DNA from: Amanita rubescens
Lineage: Eukaryota > Basidiomycota > Agaricomycetes > Agaricales > Amanitaceae
Reading direction: 5' to 3'
DNA length: 64,000 nucleotides
NCBI GenBank assembly: GCA_015039365.1
Contig: WION01000116.1
Coordinates: 1 to 64,000 of the forward strand
The number at the start of each line of letters is the position of its first letter. The stretch's first letter is position 1. Under the pieces are notes generated by a model. That model made no database searches. It saw only the letters and a list, made by a program, of their open reading frames with translations, and was not told the origin of the DNA. The position numbers and the translations under genes are program-made. Positions 31,273 to 41,539 of the stretch are shown one piece after another.

Positions 31273-32804
31273 ATGGAGTTAAAGATCATGCCGCGTCCGG
31301 CATTCCCACGTGGCACGTGCGGCGGGCCGGCGGCGCATCTTACGACGCCCGAGTCCTCTTGTACAATGCAAACTAGCCTCCCAGATTTACCTTTTACGAA
31401 TCATGGAGACCTAAACCTTAAGCCTACCCATAGTACACCCTCGTCGACTCCGCGGGCATATCCCAGGACCGATCTTCAGACTCTCAGGGCTTGGGAGTCA
31501 TTCCCCGACGACATTCACCGCGCCATCCGATCTGCTACTGACAGTGCCCATTTGTCATCTACTCCATTCCATATCGGGGCCTTTACAGACCCAGAATCGG
31601 TGGCAAACGAAGAAAGCATTCGTGCCTATGCAAAATTTGCGTTGCATAAGCCGGTTCGAGAGGTGTTGCAGAAACTTGGGGTAAATGGAGATTTCGAATC
31701 GCCAGGCGGTGGGAATCCCGCAATTGTAGGAAGCCCGGATTTCTCGTGGATTGTGAGCCCCGAATGGCGCCCGCACCCGAAACTTATCGTACGTATGCAT
31801 TGTCACTGCTTGTTTGCTTGTTGTCAAACCTCGCTGTGTAGGTTGAATACAAAATGTGGTGGGTGGCGGATCTGGAGCATGTTGTCGCTGCTTCTGATGG
31901 CGCTCATCGTAACACCCTCACCCCAGATACCTTACATGCTCTCGAGCAGATCTACGGGTACATGACGTTCAATAACAACATATTCGGCATCCTAACCAAT
32001 TGGAAACGCGCCTTGTTCCTGCAGCGCGCTGAAGTAGCTGGTCGCCATACTCTTGATTTTTACACCGTCGAGCTAGATGGAAACCAAGATATATCGATGC
32101 TGAAAGCGTGGGTTGGGATGGTATTACTTGCAGAGGCAGACTGGTTTTATGCATCCCCGTCCCTCTGCTCTGCCCCTTCAAATCAAACCTTTGGAACCTC
32201 GAATGAGAGCCAGAGGACAGCTATTGACAATGCTCAAGGGTATCGCATGCAACCTGTCAATGGTGATTATGAGTGTCGCACTCTCGACTTTCGCCTTTGC
32301 CACTTTGACCTCAGCACCGCTCGCCATGGACAGAATGGCTGTGTGGTGGAAACGAGACTTGTACTTCCACCCATCCTGGGAGTACTGAACTTTCATACAC
32401 GCCAAGTTATCTGCAAAGTTGTCGATGCCGCGCGCTATCCTGATGCAGTAGAACTACTGAATGCTGAAGTCCGTGCCTACGCGGCTCTAACAAATCTGCA
32501 AGGCAAGGTGATTCCAATATTGTATGGGTTCTACATGGTTTGGGGAATTCTCCGGCTCATTGCCCTGCAACCCGTTGGTCAAGCCATTGCTGAAAACGAA
32601 ACAATTACCCGGCAACTTCGCAAGAAGATGAAGGAAGCTCTCCGTTGCATCCACAATGCCGGCTACGTGCATGGTGATGTCGCGCGTCGTAACTTTTGTA
32701 GGACAAAAAGTGGCCGCATTTTCTTGGTGGACTTGGAGAGATGTCGACGCACTGAAAATCGAGCTGAGTTTCTTGCTGAGATGAACACAGTAGATGGGTG
32801 GTAG
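31273..32804 (+). CDS. PD-(D/E)XK-like plus protein-kinase-like fusion
   Basis: Two exons (31273-31788, 31842-32804), 492 aa from MELKIMPRP (other in-frame Met codons at 31288 and 31366). In the first half, SPDFSWIV followed 14 residues later by LIVEYK fits the D...ExK active-site pattern of restriction-endonuclease-like folds. The second half ends in a kinase-like lobe: RQLRKKMKEALRCIHNAGYV, then HGDVARRNFC (catalytic-loop HxD...N) and IFLVDLERC, where DLE stands for the usual DFG. A glycine loop is not obvious, so activity is uncertain. REase-kinase fusions of this kind are known as C-terminal effector domains of Crinkler-RHS-type proteins in fungi; here no P-loop header or signal peptide is present. 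It may be an orphan effector or conflict-system protein. Confidence 0.65.
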
Positions 32805-32976
32805 GGTACTATGGCGTCGCATGCCATCAATCCCTTTCATCGCATACCGAAGTGGAACGGCTTTTATTTCACGTGTTGCAGCGATATAACGACATTACCT
32901 GTCAAACTGGTTTGCAAGAGATTTGAACAGAGTCCAGAAGTCAGTTATGCCGGCAACAAGAGCTTTATTTACGAAA

Positions 32977-34832
32977 TCAATGTTCACAAAGTGAAAACTC
33001 GAGAGAGTGAAATGCATTATCCACTACTCCCGTAGACACCGTTCGTTCCTTCATAAGCTCCAACCGCAACTCCTTGGCCTCATCCATGCTCATCGGAAAG
33101 CCAGAAACAAATTGGAAGATATTGTCTTCAACTTCGAGCGGCAACTTTCTCATCTGCGGCGCTTCCTGTCTCACAATCTCGTGCCACCAGTCGGCTCTCT
33201 GGCATGGAACGTTGGCGGTAGAGATGACTTTGATGTGTGGATCGACGAGGAAGAATGCGAGGATCTTGCGATGTCCTGGCTTCGTCGGATCTTGTAATTT
33301 GAATGGCTGTACTTGGTGTTGATAAACGTTTGGGAATGTGATTAGCCTGCCTTGGACGGTATTCAGGGAGCCAACGTTTTGTACGGTAGATCCTTGCGGA
33401 TCACATCCAAACACTTCCTGGACCCATTCGTGGCGATCTTGCGGATAGTCTACCTCATTCATCTTTTCCGCGTCTGACTGTTGACGGAATGCGATGCTAC
33501 TTGTCGTAATGTTCTCGCTGTCGTAATAATATATAGCAGAAGCACAAATGTGCTCGTTCTGTTGATAAGAAAAAATGCTAAGTACTTATTACCATCGGGT
33601 TCTGCAGGTGATCTTACCGTTTGTCCTTCGACATGCCAGGTCCCACCTTCGTATTCAGGCTTGTCGGGCGTAAGGTGGATGTTAGCAAGCTTGATAATCA
33701 CTTGAAGGGTAGATCCAAAATCCTCTCGCAGATCCACATCGGGTGCATCATTCATCGCGGTAAACGTTCCTGGCTCGGGTTGAAGGACAACGATATTTTC
33801 TGGGTGCTCGTCATCAATCATATCAACATCTCCCTCGTACTCGGCTTCTACATAATTGATGCGAAAAGGAAGGGATTCGATGCTGCTCAGTTGAGATAGC
33901 GTAATATTCCACAAGGGAATTGCGTATCCGATAACCTGCTCAATGATTGCGTAAAGATCTTTATATTGCTGCGGGTGCAAATTGTTGATGTAACTCATTA
34001 TCCTGGAACGCATATACGGTGAGCACTGCAGGCCGCTACGGATAAGCTGTTGGGCTCACTTTACACCATCTCCAGATACATCGACGTCGCATGGGAGCCA
34101 CTGGAATTTGCGACTATGGTTGATAGTCACATCTTCGTTGTCCCGTGCTTCTGCAACCGTTCCTTCTCCACACCGTTGAATGAAGTCGTCAAGGGTAACC
34201 GCTGAATCATGAAGAACGCGAGTCTGACCGTACACGAGCGGGAATAGGGAGGGATGTACAAGATCAAGCACTTTTTCGCTCGAGTGGGGATGCCAGTCCT
34301 TTTTTTTGTCTGGTACGTCTTCCAAAGGTTTCACAGCTGCCATCAATGCCTGTCTGAGTTCCTCCGGTACGGCAAAGTCCGACTTGACGACGCCACCGTC
34401 GAATACAACTACCGCGCCCATTTGTTTGAATATTTCAGTCTTGTGACGCAGCTCTGCGATGCAATAGTCCATCATGTCCCCGCTCACATCCATATCATCT
34501 GCGTTTAGAAACTCTTCCTTCCACTTTTCAACGATCGTCTCGTCGAAAACCTGAATGTAATTCAGTCGCGCGCGCAACTTCTAGTATTGTCTAATGTTTA
34601 CTTTGGTATACCAGGACAGCTTATCGGTGATGATATTCATGATGCTTTGCATAGTTAACTCTCGTAAAGTAACGGGAGAAAGAGTTGCGACGCTGTTTCG
34701 TTTTAACACGCCACGAACAGGGGTAATTGTTAAAACTCACCCATTTGAACCGTCTGCATCCAGTGCTGTACGAAACAGGTCCTCAGGACAAAAGTCGATG
34801 GGTTGATTCAAGCCTGGTATATCGGGAGCCAT
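32977..34832 (-). CDS. DUF4246 family protein
   Basis: Five exons (34832-34741, 34692-34602, 34580-34065, 34025-33618, 33558-32977), 562 aa, no frame break. Diagnostic family words are VTLRELTMQSIMNIITDK, ETIVEKWKEE, SYINNLHP, GTWHVEGQ directly before NEHI, IYYYDSENIT, GRLITFPNVYQHQVQPF and DPTKPGHRKILAFFLVDP. DUF4246 proteins are widespread in fungi. Their biochemical role is not settled, and the HVE/NEHI plus YQH pattern makes an iron-dependent oxygenase fold conceivable (inference). All introns are 21-60 nt; the second is only 21 nt (34601-34581), unusually short. Confidence 0.9.
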
Positions 34833-35175
34833 CGTAGTAAGGAGGGAAGAGATGGCAGGTGGTGGGAAGATAATTGATCATCATCGTGACTCGGAATTCG
34901 AGCGTTGGAAATGCGGCGCTCCCGTCTGTAAAGCCTTATCAGGCAACTCCTTCCAGCGGCGTACAGGCAACGCTGACCTCCATAACTTTCGATTCGGGTG
35001 AGTGATGCATGATCGTTGACAGCATAATTAGATCGAGCCCGTAAAGGATGTGATAATGTTCACATTGATTTTGCTCGGGCCGATCCCAGTGGCTGTGCTA
35101 CGGTCACACTAGTTTAGTGTCACGCGCTCAACAACCTATTGCGACCCCACGGTGCACCGGCGGTCGAACAAGTCT
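34833..35175. other. intergenic, no gene seen
   Basis: Upstream region of the DUF4246 gene and left flank of the TIR element. I see no ORF or motif worth calling. Confidence 0.35.
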
Positions 35176-35353
35176 CCTGGTACAGGACCCCTGAATACTC
35201 CCTATGAGGCCTGATCTGGGAGAGGATAAAAACCTTGGGCGAAAAATTTGGGCCTGATCCAGGAAAGGATAAAAATGAGTGCATTTTTGGCCGTATGCCT
35301 AAGTATTTTTGAGGATAGAAAACACGGCCCGCCTGTGGGGCCTGATCTCACAG

Positions 35354-35432
35354 AGGATAAAAATGACCCAGCCGGGGAGCGAACCTGCAGCATGCGAAAT
35401 CCGAGTGGACCAACTACCACTAATCCACTTGA
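35354..35432 (-). repeat. tRNA-like / SINE-like stretch inside the TIR element
   Basis: The minus strand reads gtggattagtggtag (A-box-like), then about 35 nt later ggttcgctccccgg (B-box-like), followed by a T run. The spacing fits a tRNA-derived RNA polymerase III promoter. A complete cloverleaf with matched acceptor stems is not evident, so I treat it as SINE-like rather than a tRNA gene. Confidence 0.4.
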
Positions 35433-35604
35433 CAGTTGTAATCGTATACTATTATCTAATACATATGTAACTTGAGGGGGGAAATAAAAATTCCATGGAC
35501 TCTGCCTGTGCACATTCAGCTTCAAAAAACTTACACGCATATTCAATATTGTAGTGCGCAAGAAGAAGTCTTCGTCACACATCCACTACCTCATTTCCTC
35601 ATGA

Positions 35605-35930
35605 CAAGTTATACGATCGATTCCGCCAGGCTGTGTTGGATGGGGCGAAATCTGTCGTAGATCCCGCTTTTCCATGTTCCTATCTTCCATTGTGGTGTAT
35701 CCAGTTTTGGAAGGACACATTGACGATCTACCCAGCACGGAAAGAGTGGAAAGAAGCAGTGGAATGGTTGGACGAGAACGATAGTAACTCAACTGGGGGC
35801 AAGCGCGAATTATTCATACACGTGTACAAAGCCTTACGATTCCTGGCGCTAACTGAACGACAACTCTTGCCTTTGCCCCTTACAACTACTAGAAATCCAT
35901 TGGGACTAATTAGTACGGGTCACATAGATT
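35605..35930 (+). pseudogene. captured gene fragment in the TIR element
   Basis: An open stretch without start or stop of its own reads LYDRFRQAVLDGAKSVVDPA and onward with normal amino-acid use (LWCIQFWKDTLTIYPARKEW, EAVEWLDE), to about 35930. It looks like exon sequence of a cellular gene picked up by the element. I do not recognise the parent and no copy is in this window. Confidence 0.5.
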
Positions 35931-36445
35931 ATCTTGGGGCCAAAATTACATGTCGTCGTCCTTGGGAGGCCTGAACCGCCTAGAGGATAAAAATTGTGTA
36001 TTGGGGAGGAGAGGCCTGATCCGCCAGAGGATAAAAACTGGCCTGCGGTGGGGTGCGCCGCAGGCCTGAGGAAAAAAAGGATAAAAATCTCGGAATTTGG
36101 CCTGGATAAAAAACCCCGAATTTGGGCATTTTTGGATCAGGCCTCCGAGGGGGTTTTCAGGGGTCCTCCTGGTACCCGCCTAAACTTACGTAGCGGCTCC
36201 CGAAACCAGCGATATGCTCTGATATGCTGTGCACCCACAGAGCCGAGCTGAGAAACCGGTTCTTTTGCCGAACTTTGGCTTTGGCATCATTTCATTTTGG
36301 AACTATGAGTTACCATCACATCATGACCATTTCCATCAGTGCGTAAAACCAGCCTCCTCGCCGATTACTCCGCCCCTCTTCGTTTCAAGTTCCATCGATA
36401 ATAATTAATAAATAAAACCCGCGCCTACAGAGTCAGGTACTCGTT

Positions 36446-37248
36446 ATGCGACCCTCTGTATTCACCCTCTTCTTCATCGTCGTCTCCACTACGTGGGGGG
36501 CGTCGTCAGTGCCCGGAAATGACGCACTAGCAATCTCAGTACGTCCTACATATCGTTGAACACTGATTCATCAGGTACTAATGGTAGCGTCTTAGAAACG
36601 TGAACAATCACGAAACGGTCGACCCCCGTCATATGAGTCAGAGTTTCCACCACCACCACCACCCGCACATTCAGTTAGCAATCGACGAGCATTGCCCCCC
36701 ATTCATCTGCCATCGGGTCTGTCGCAGGCCGATCTGCCGCCTCAGGCTCCTCTCAAAGATATGAAAGCAATCTGGGAGAATCGAGACAAAAAATCGAAAC
36801 TCACTGGGAGCATTCTCAGCCCTGTGTTTAAAATGAAACAAAGTTCCCACTTCGCTGGACAACGGATATTGATGCGGAAACGAAAAGTATTTAGGTCGAA
36901 GAGGTACGAAGCACTTCTCAGGGAGGTCGCATACCTCAAAGAGCTTCACCGTCTTGTCGAATGGGCAATGGAAGATCACCGTTCAACCTTCTCTCCTGAA
37001 GCATACATCGCAACGTTGGACGAGGGTTATGTTTCTGGCAAAGATACAAGACTAGAAGCGGGAGAGTTAACACGCCTGATCAAGGTCGCACAAGCTGAAT
37101 ATACGCAAAGCGGCTATACCGTGTGAGTCCAGACATCTAAAGTAGTCGTGGGCATCCTTTCACACGTTCTCTTTGCAGCGATACCAACCCAAATAATTAT
37201 GTCTTTCGGCACATCGGCAATGGTGAATATGTCGCGGAATTTATTTGA
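36446..37248 (+). CDS. small secreted protein X1 with Kex2-type site
   Basis: Three exons (36446-36538, 36596-37122, 37179-37248), 229 aa. MRPSVFTLFFIVVSTTWG is a signal peptide. Exon 2 opens exactly with KRE, a dibasic Kex2 site that would release the mature chain. A Pro-rich linker (PPPPPP) follows, then the conserved domain shared with X2: PVFKMK, LMRKRKV, REVAYLKELHRLVEWAMED, EAYIATLDEGYVSGKDT. The short last exon encodes YVFRHIGNGEYVAEFI. An alternative reading through the last donor stops at 37126. AT-rich promoter words (aataaataaaaccc) match X2's upstream. A perfect 8-bp hairpin (tcacctgc-ttca-gcaggtga, 37284-37303) follows the stop. Secreted; possible effector. Family not recognised. 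Confidence 0.8.
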
Positions 37249-38465
37249 CTTCCAGATGCTTTGCCTCTACCTGAGGTTTCTCACCTGCTTCAGCAGGTGA
37301 CGGACAGAGCAAAAAGATTCGGGGCGCTGCGCACTTTCGTTCGGACGCTTGCATAATAAATTATACAGTATTTTACGAGCATCCCAGGACCGCTTTTCCA
37401 CTATAACAATCATCATCATAATATGTTGACTATACATTTTTGTATCACGACACCTAAAAGAACATTTGACCAAAGACTATCGCACAGTGCATTGCGTTTA
37501 TCACGACGGAAGAGTAGGTTTTCACTGGCGCAGCACAAGCAGGTGTTGTGCGTGACGGCAAGGGTGCTGCATGACCCTGTGCATAACTGCTAGATGATAG
37601 AGCAGAGGCCTTTGTGTTGCTGCGGATGCAAACTGATGTGGCGCTGGACATTGTTCTGAAGCGCATATATAGTGAGTACAGACGGTGGACACTTGTAAAA
37701 TGCCACTGTAGCGGACAGCGGAAATGAAAAAGACCTATCATATCAAATAGAGCATGTCCAAGCTCATAACGCTCGACACAGCAGAGCTCACCCAATCGCA
37801 AGAATGGGAAGAACAAGCCCAAGTATCCCAAAGAGAAGCAATCGTCGTCAGAAAGGGCAAACATATAAGGACGGTCATATTGAACACAAAACCAAGCCTA
37901 GCAAAGGCTTACTTCTTACATGTTAAAGATATGTCGTCGGATGTTAGGCGATCAGGCTCAGCGGGCAGAAGGCGAACAGACAAACACGCGGAGATGCGCT
38001 GAGGTTCAACAGATTAGTAGTAAAATATAACAAGGAAGCTCACCGCAAAAATAACTCGCCAGCCCCCTCATCTCATAAGCTCATTGAAGAGAACGTTGCG
38101 GTGGAAGCCATACATTGCGAAATGACGACACCTGTCTGGATGACCTACGGCGATTCGATCTGGGTGCGGTTTTTGGTATCGTGACTAGAAGAACTTCTTG
38201 TCAACGACTCGGAAACATGCCTACCAAATACCCGCGCAACTCCATCGTCACATCGACAATGATGCGCTCTCAAGCCTTCTACTCTCGAGCTTTAAAGGAA
38301 AACTCTGAGCTCGGCGCTAGCGGGGAAGTCTCTGCCATAGTTGTGCCGCGCTATGCCGATTCATGATCAGTTCCATAATCAGCCGAGTCCTCGCCGATTA
38401 TCCCGGTTTCCTTCGTTTCAAGCTGAATTAATGATAAAATACGTGCCAACCAAGCGAGAGTCGTT
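37249..38465. other. intergenic between secreted paralogs X1 and X2
   Basis: About 1.2 kb. Short ORFs on both strands (for example minus 37864-37454) lack family signals or good starts. The last 100 bp (tcctcgccgatta, cgtttcaag) copy the promoter words of X1. Otherwise nothing supported. Confidence 0.4.
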
Positions 38466-39140
38466 ATGCGACCTTCTATATTCACCCTCTTCTTCATTGT
38501 CATCTCTACAACGTGGGCGTCACTAGAGAATGACGACACAATAGCAATCTCGGTACGTCTTACATATCGTTTAACAGTCCCTCAGTTCATGATGGCATCT
38601 TAGAAACGTGAATCATCACCACCTCCGTCACCTCCGCCACCTCCGCCATACTCATCATCACATCGACAACCGTCTTCATTACGATCACATTCTTCGCGTT
38701 TAATAGAGTCGATACCACCAACATTACCACCGTCATACGCCAGTCTTCCGCGAGTCGCCATGCCACCTCGATCTCTTATCGAGATTATGAGAAAGGCATG
38801 GGAGGTCCGAGATCAAAACCGAAAGCTCGCTGGAGGCGTTCTCGACCCCGTTTTTAAGTTGCGGTGGGACTCCCGCAATGGAGACCCAGTTTTAATGAGG
38901 AAACGGACAATAATTAGAAAGAAAGACTTCGACACACTTGAAAGAGAGGTCAACTACCTTGTGAAGCTTGGCCGATTTGTCGCATGGTCAATGGAGGAAT
39001 CCCCCCGAGCCGTCTGTCCTGACGCATACGTCGCAATGTTGGACAAGAACTATGTTTCTGGAAAAGATACGAAATTACCAAAGAAGGAGCTCGAAAAACT
39101 ACGCAAGGCCGCAAGAGATAGACGTGGAGATATGAATTAG
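38466..39140 (+). CDS. small secreted protein X2, paralog of X1
   Basis: Two exons (38466-38552, 38604-39140), 207 aa. Signal peptide MRPSIFTLFFIVISTTWAS; exon 2 opens with KRE as in X1, followed by a Pro/Ser-rich linker (PPPSPPPPPPYSSS). The shared domain has PVFKLRW, VLMRKRTI, REVNYLVKLGRFVAWSMEE, DAYVAMLDKNYVSGKDT. A TAG at 39138 ends it just before a good donor (gtaagt, 39144). The exon beyond (about 39199-39263) still encodes VYRLENGKYIAEYV like X1's last exon, so X2 has probably lost its C-terminus by a recent stop. Tandem duplicate, same strand, 1.2 kb apart. Confidence 0.8.
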
Positions 39141-39198
39141 GCGTAAGTCCACATGTTTTTAAGGCATTCAAGTGTATCCATTGACGTTCTTGTTGTAG

Positions 39199-39263
39199 GG
39201 GTATCGACTCAAATGATTGTCTATCGGCTTGAAAACGGCAAATATATCGCGGAATATGTTTGA
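39199..39263 (+). pseudogene. orphaned last exon of X2
   Basis: Follows an acceptor (gttgtag) and encodes VYRLENGKYIAEYV then TGA, matching the last exon of X1 (VFRHIGNGEYVAEFI). It is cut off from X2 by the in-frame TAG at 39138. Confidence 0.6.
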
Positions 39264-40392
39264 CTTCTGAGGCTTTGCCTTGGAGTTTTGAGGCGCTGCA
39301 CGTTTTCATCTGAATATATATTATACATTATTAGTTGTATATCTTAACAGTCAACGTATTAATTGCACGCACTTGTGATTGTGAAGTGCATTCCGTATCC
39401 GTCAGTTGCCTGATTGGGAAAGTTTAACGTGGCGGAGGCTTGATAAGCACGCTAATGGTCCGTGCGCCGTTGTAAGGCCTATATAAACCCGTTGAAATCA
39501 TTCCGATTCTTTACCACTCTGGCCTTTTGGCTTAGATCAAGTGTAGTATCTGTTCTTAATAGTTTAACCACTATTATGGAGGCACCGCCTCCATTTACTG
39601 GTTATCTAATTTTTGCCGCCCCAGTCCTCCGGGCTCTGCTTGCAACCTGGGGGCACGATGACCTTGCTATTGCACTACTGGCTTGCGTCGTCGGGGGATC
39701 TCTTTCTTCATTTGATATTGCTTTCTGTGGGTTCCAATTGGTGCTTAACAGAGTGATCTCAAATGTATTCTAGTACATTATTTTGTAGTTGACCACAATC
39801 TAAGTATTCCCTTTTGTTTGGCAATAACCCCTGCATTTGTTGCAGTACTTTGACCCCATGTAACCCGCTCAGCTGGAACATCTTGCGAACCTTGAAGACG
39901 ATAGATACCGCTGTCATATAACTTTACATAAAGGTGATTTCATCGCTTAAGAATACTCAGGGTTGTAATATCCCACCCGCGGCTTCAATGCCCGCTAATA
40001 TTCGCGCATGTTTTGCCTCTTTTTCTATTGCTGGGTTTATTCTGAAGAGTATTTCATCTAGACTTTCCGAATAGGATTGCGAACGGCTCCAAGATAAAAT
40101 TGTCATCGATGCGGTATCCGTCAGCCTCCGCGACGACACAATACACCAACATTGATTTCGCGGCATGCTGTGCACGGGGCCACACGGAAGTGGCACGGTG
40201 CGATGTGTGTCACCCCTTATCACCCAACGGCCAACGCACGGGATATTGCCAAGGACCACGGGCAGTCTCGATTTCAACGAGGCTGTGCAGACGCCGTCCT
40301 TCCGCAAATACCCTCTTATATCCTCATGCCCCTCGAAATGATATCATTAAGCACGCTTTCTTCTTCCCCACTTACAGGCACCAAGACTCCTG
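39264..40392. other. intergenic with a small hydrophobic ORF; possible 5' exons of the next gene
   Basis: An ORF at 39576-39773 (plus, 65 codons, MEAPPPFTGYLIFAAPVL...) is hydrophobic in the middle but has no recognised family. Between about 40118 and 40390 Cys-containing reading (CCARGHTEV, RCDVC) could be an extracellular exon of the membrane protein that follows, but I could not join it in frame. Confidence 0.3.
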
Positions 40393-41346
40393 ATGCCATT
40401 TTCAACGACGATCGTTATCGTGACCGCTACACCTTCGGCTACATCTGAGCCCCACTATGCAAAGTCGACTATGACCACATTCGTCGCTGTCGTCTGCGGG
40501 GTAACCGGATTTTGCATTCTCTTCGCCGTTCTCCTAGCTTTGTTATTCTGGTGGAGGCGGAAACGATGGGCGAAGAGCGCGAGGACTAGCATCGATCACG
40601 AAAAAGAGCCAGCGGATGGCTGGCTACCTCGACATGCAGAGCGCCCATCGGATGGCGGACTTCCGCTACTAATGAACGACGCTCGTTCTTCGATGGACGC
40701 TTTGGGGCGTAAGCCGCACTACCGATTGGCATCTGAACGTCGTTCGCTGCAACCGGCAGACTACGTGTTGGAGTTGTACAGACCCGAGGACGACATCGAT
40801 GACGGAGATGACGAGATGAAGAAGTACCTCGTTCCCAGTTTCACATCACCTTTCCCCTCGCTCATGTCGAAAGGGTTCTTCATGGTCCAGCCGGAAGACC
40901 CCCCGCACGTACGATATGATTCCTCGGAGACGATTGCAAACACGAATGGTCCGACGGTCACGGTTCAAGTCCAGGCCGCTGCGGCGCAGAATATGACGGC
41001 ACGTCATAGTGATCCAGCATCACCCAGACAGAATCTTCAATGTGCCGTATCGCGATCGTCGACTCTCAGCGCGATGTCGGTGTATTCCCAGTCAACGATA
41101 TCGTCACCCCAACAAGACTCGGATACGCCATCCCTCTCGGCCTTTCCTCTACCACCGCCGATGAGCATTCCCTCCGACCTCGTCTCACCAACAAAGATAG
41201 AAAGGGATGATACAATGCCATCACCCAATAGCGACATCGCCATTATCAATTACTTGGTGAGGGATAAACCTCGAGTGCCTCTTCGGTCCCCGCAACGACC
41301 TGGATCTCGCATGTCTACTATTGTAGAACCCCGTGACGAGCCATAG
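40393..41346 (+). CDS. single-pass membrane protein with long Ser/Pro cytoplasmic tail
   Basis: 317 aa from MPFSTTIVIVTATPSATS. A Ser/Thr-rich outer stretch is followed by one membrane span (VAVVCGVTGFCILFAVLLAL, residues about 31-52) and the stop-transfer FWWRRKRW. The remaining 260 residues are an acidic then Ser/Pro-rich cytoplasmic region (EDDIDDGDDEMKKYLV, SSTLSAMSVYSQS). This layout is common among basidiomycete surface sensors of the Mid2/Wsc style, but no domain is recognisable. The true start may lie upstream, because an acceptor-like ttacag at 40373-40378 keeps the frame open (TAPRLLMPF). Confidence 0.6.
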   Translation: MPFSTTIVIVTATPSATSEPHYAKSTMTTFVAVVCGVTGFCILFAVLLALLFWWRRKRWAKSARTSIDHEKEPADGWLPRHAERPSDGGLPLLMNDARSSMDALGRKPHYRLASERRSLQPADYVLELYRPEDDIDDGDDEMKKYLVPSFTSPFPSLMSKGFFMVQPEDPPHVRYDSSETIANTNGPTVTVQVQAAAAQNMTARHSDPASPRQNLQCAVSRSSTLSAMSVYSQSTISSPQQDSDTPSLSAFPLPPPMSIPSDLVSPTKIERDDTMPSPNSDIAIINYLVRDKPRVPLRSPQRPGSRMSTIVEPRDEP

Positions 41347-41539
41347 GGCAGACGTCGAACAAAATGAATTTCAAGTCGTAGATGGACTTCTAATTTATAC
41401 GCTACTTCCACATGGCTTTTCTGGGACATTTGCACAATTTGTATTTTTTAATTGAACGATGTATTGGACACGGGACGTTTTGACATAGTTGTCGACTATG
41501 CAAAAGTTATACTCGTAATGAGTTGAAAGTGCTATCTAA

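Larger units (their letters stand above)
35184..36167. mobile_element. 984-bp non-autonomous TIR element (hAT-like, 8-bp target duplication)
   Basis: The left end aggacccctgaa...ggcctgatc (33 bp) and the reverse complement of the right end match at 29 of 33 positions. Both sides are flanked by the same 8 bp, cctggtac (35176-35183 and 36168-36175). Internal direct repeats of the form ggcctgatc(n)ggataaaaa occur near both ends (35208-35370 and 35966-36100), as expected for subterminal transposase sites. No transposase is encoded. An 8-bp duplication fits hAT elements; the superfamily call is otherwise unproven. The middle carries a gene fragment and a tRNA-like stretch. Confidence 0.85.

Noticed and set aside
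35354..35432. A true tRNA gene
   Set aside because: A- and B-box-like words are present but no complete cloverleaf with paired acceptor stem could be drawn, so it is listed as SINE-like only.
37454..37864. Minus ORF with a Ser-rich end and hydrophobic C-terminus resembling a GPI signal
   Set aside because: No signal peptide at its start, no family, and the resemblance is weak.
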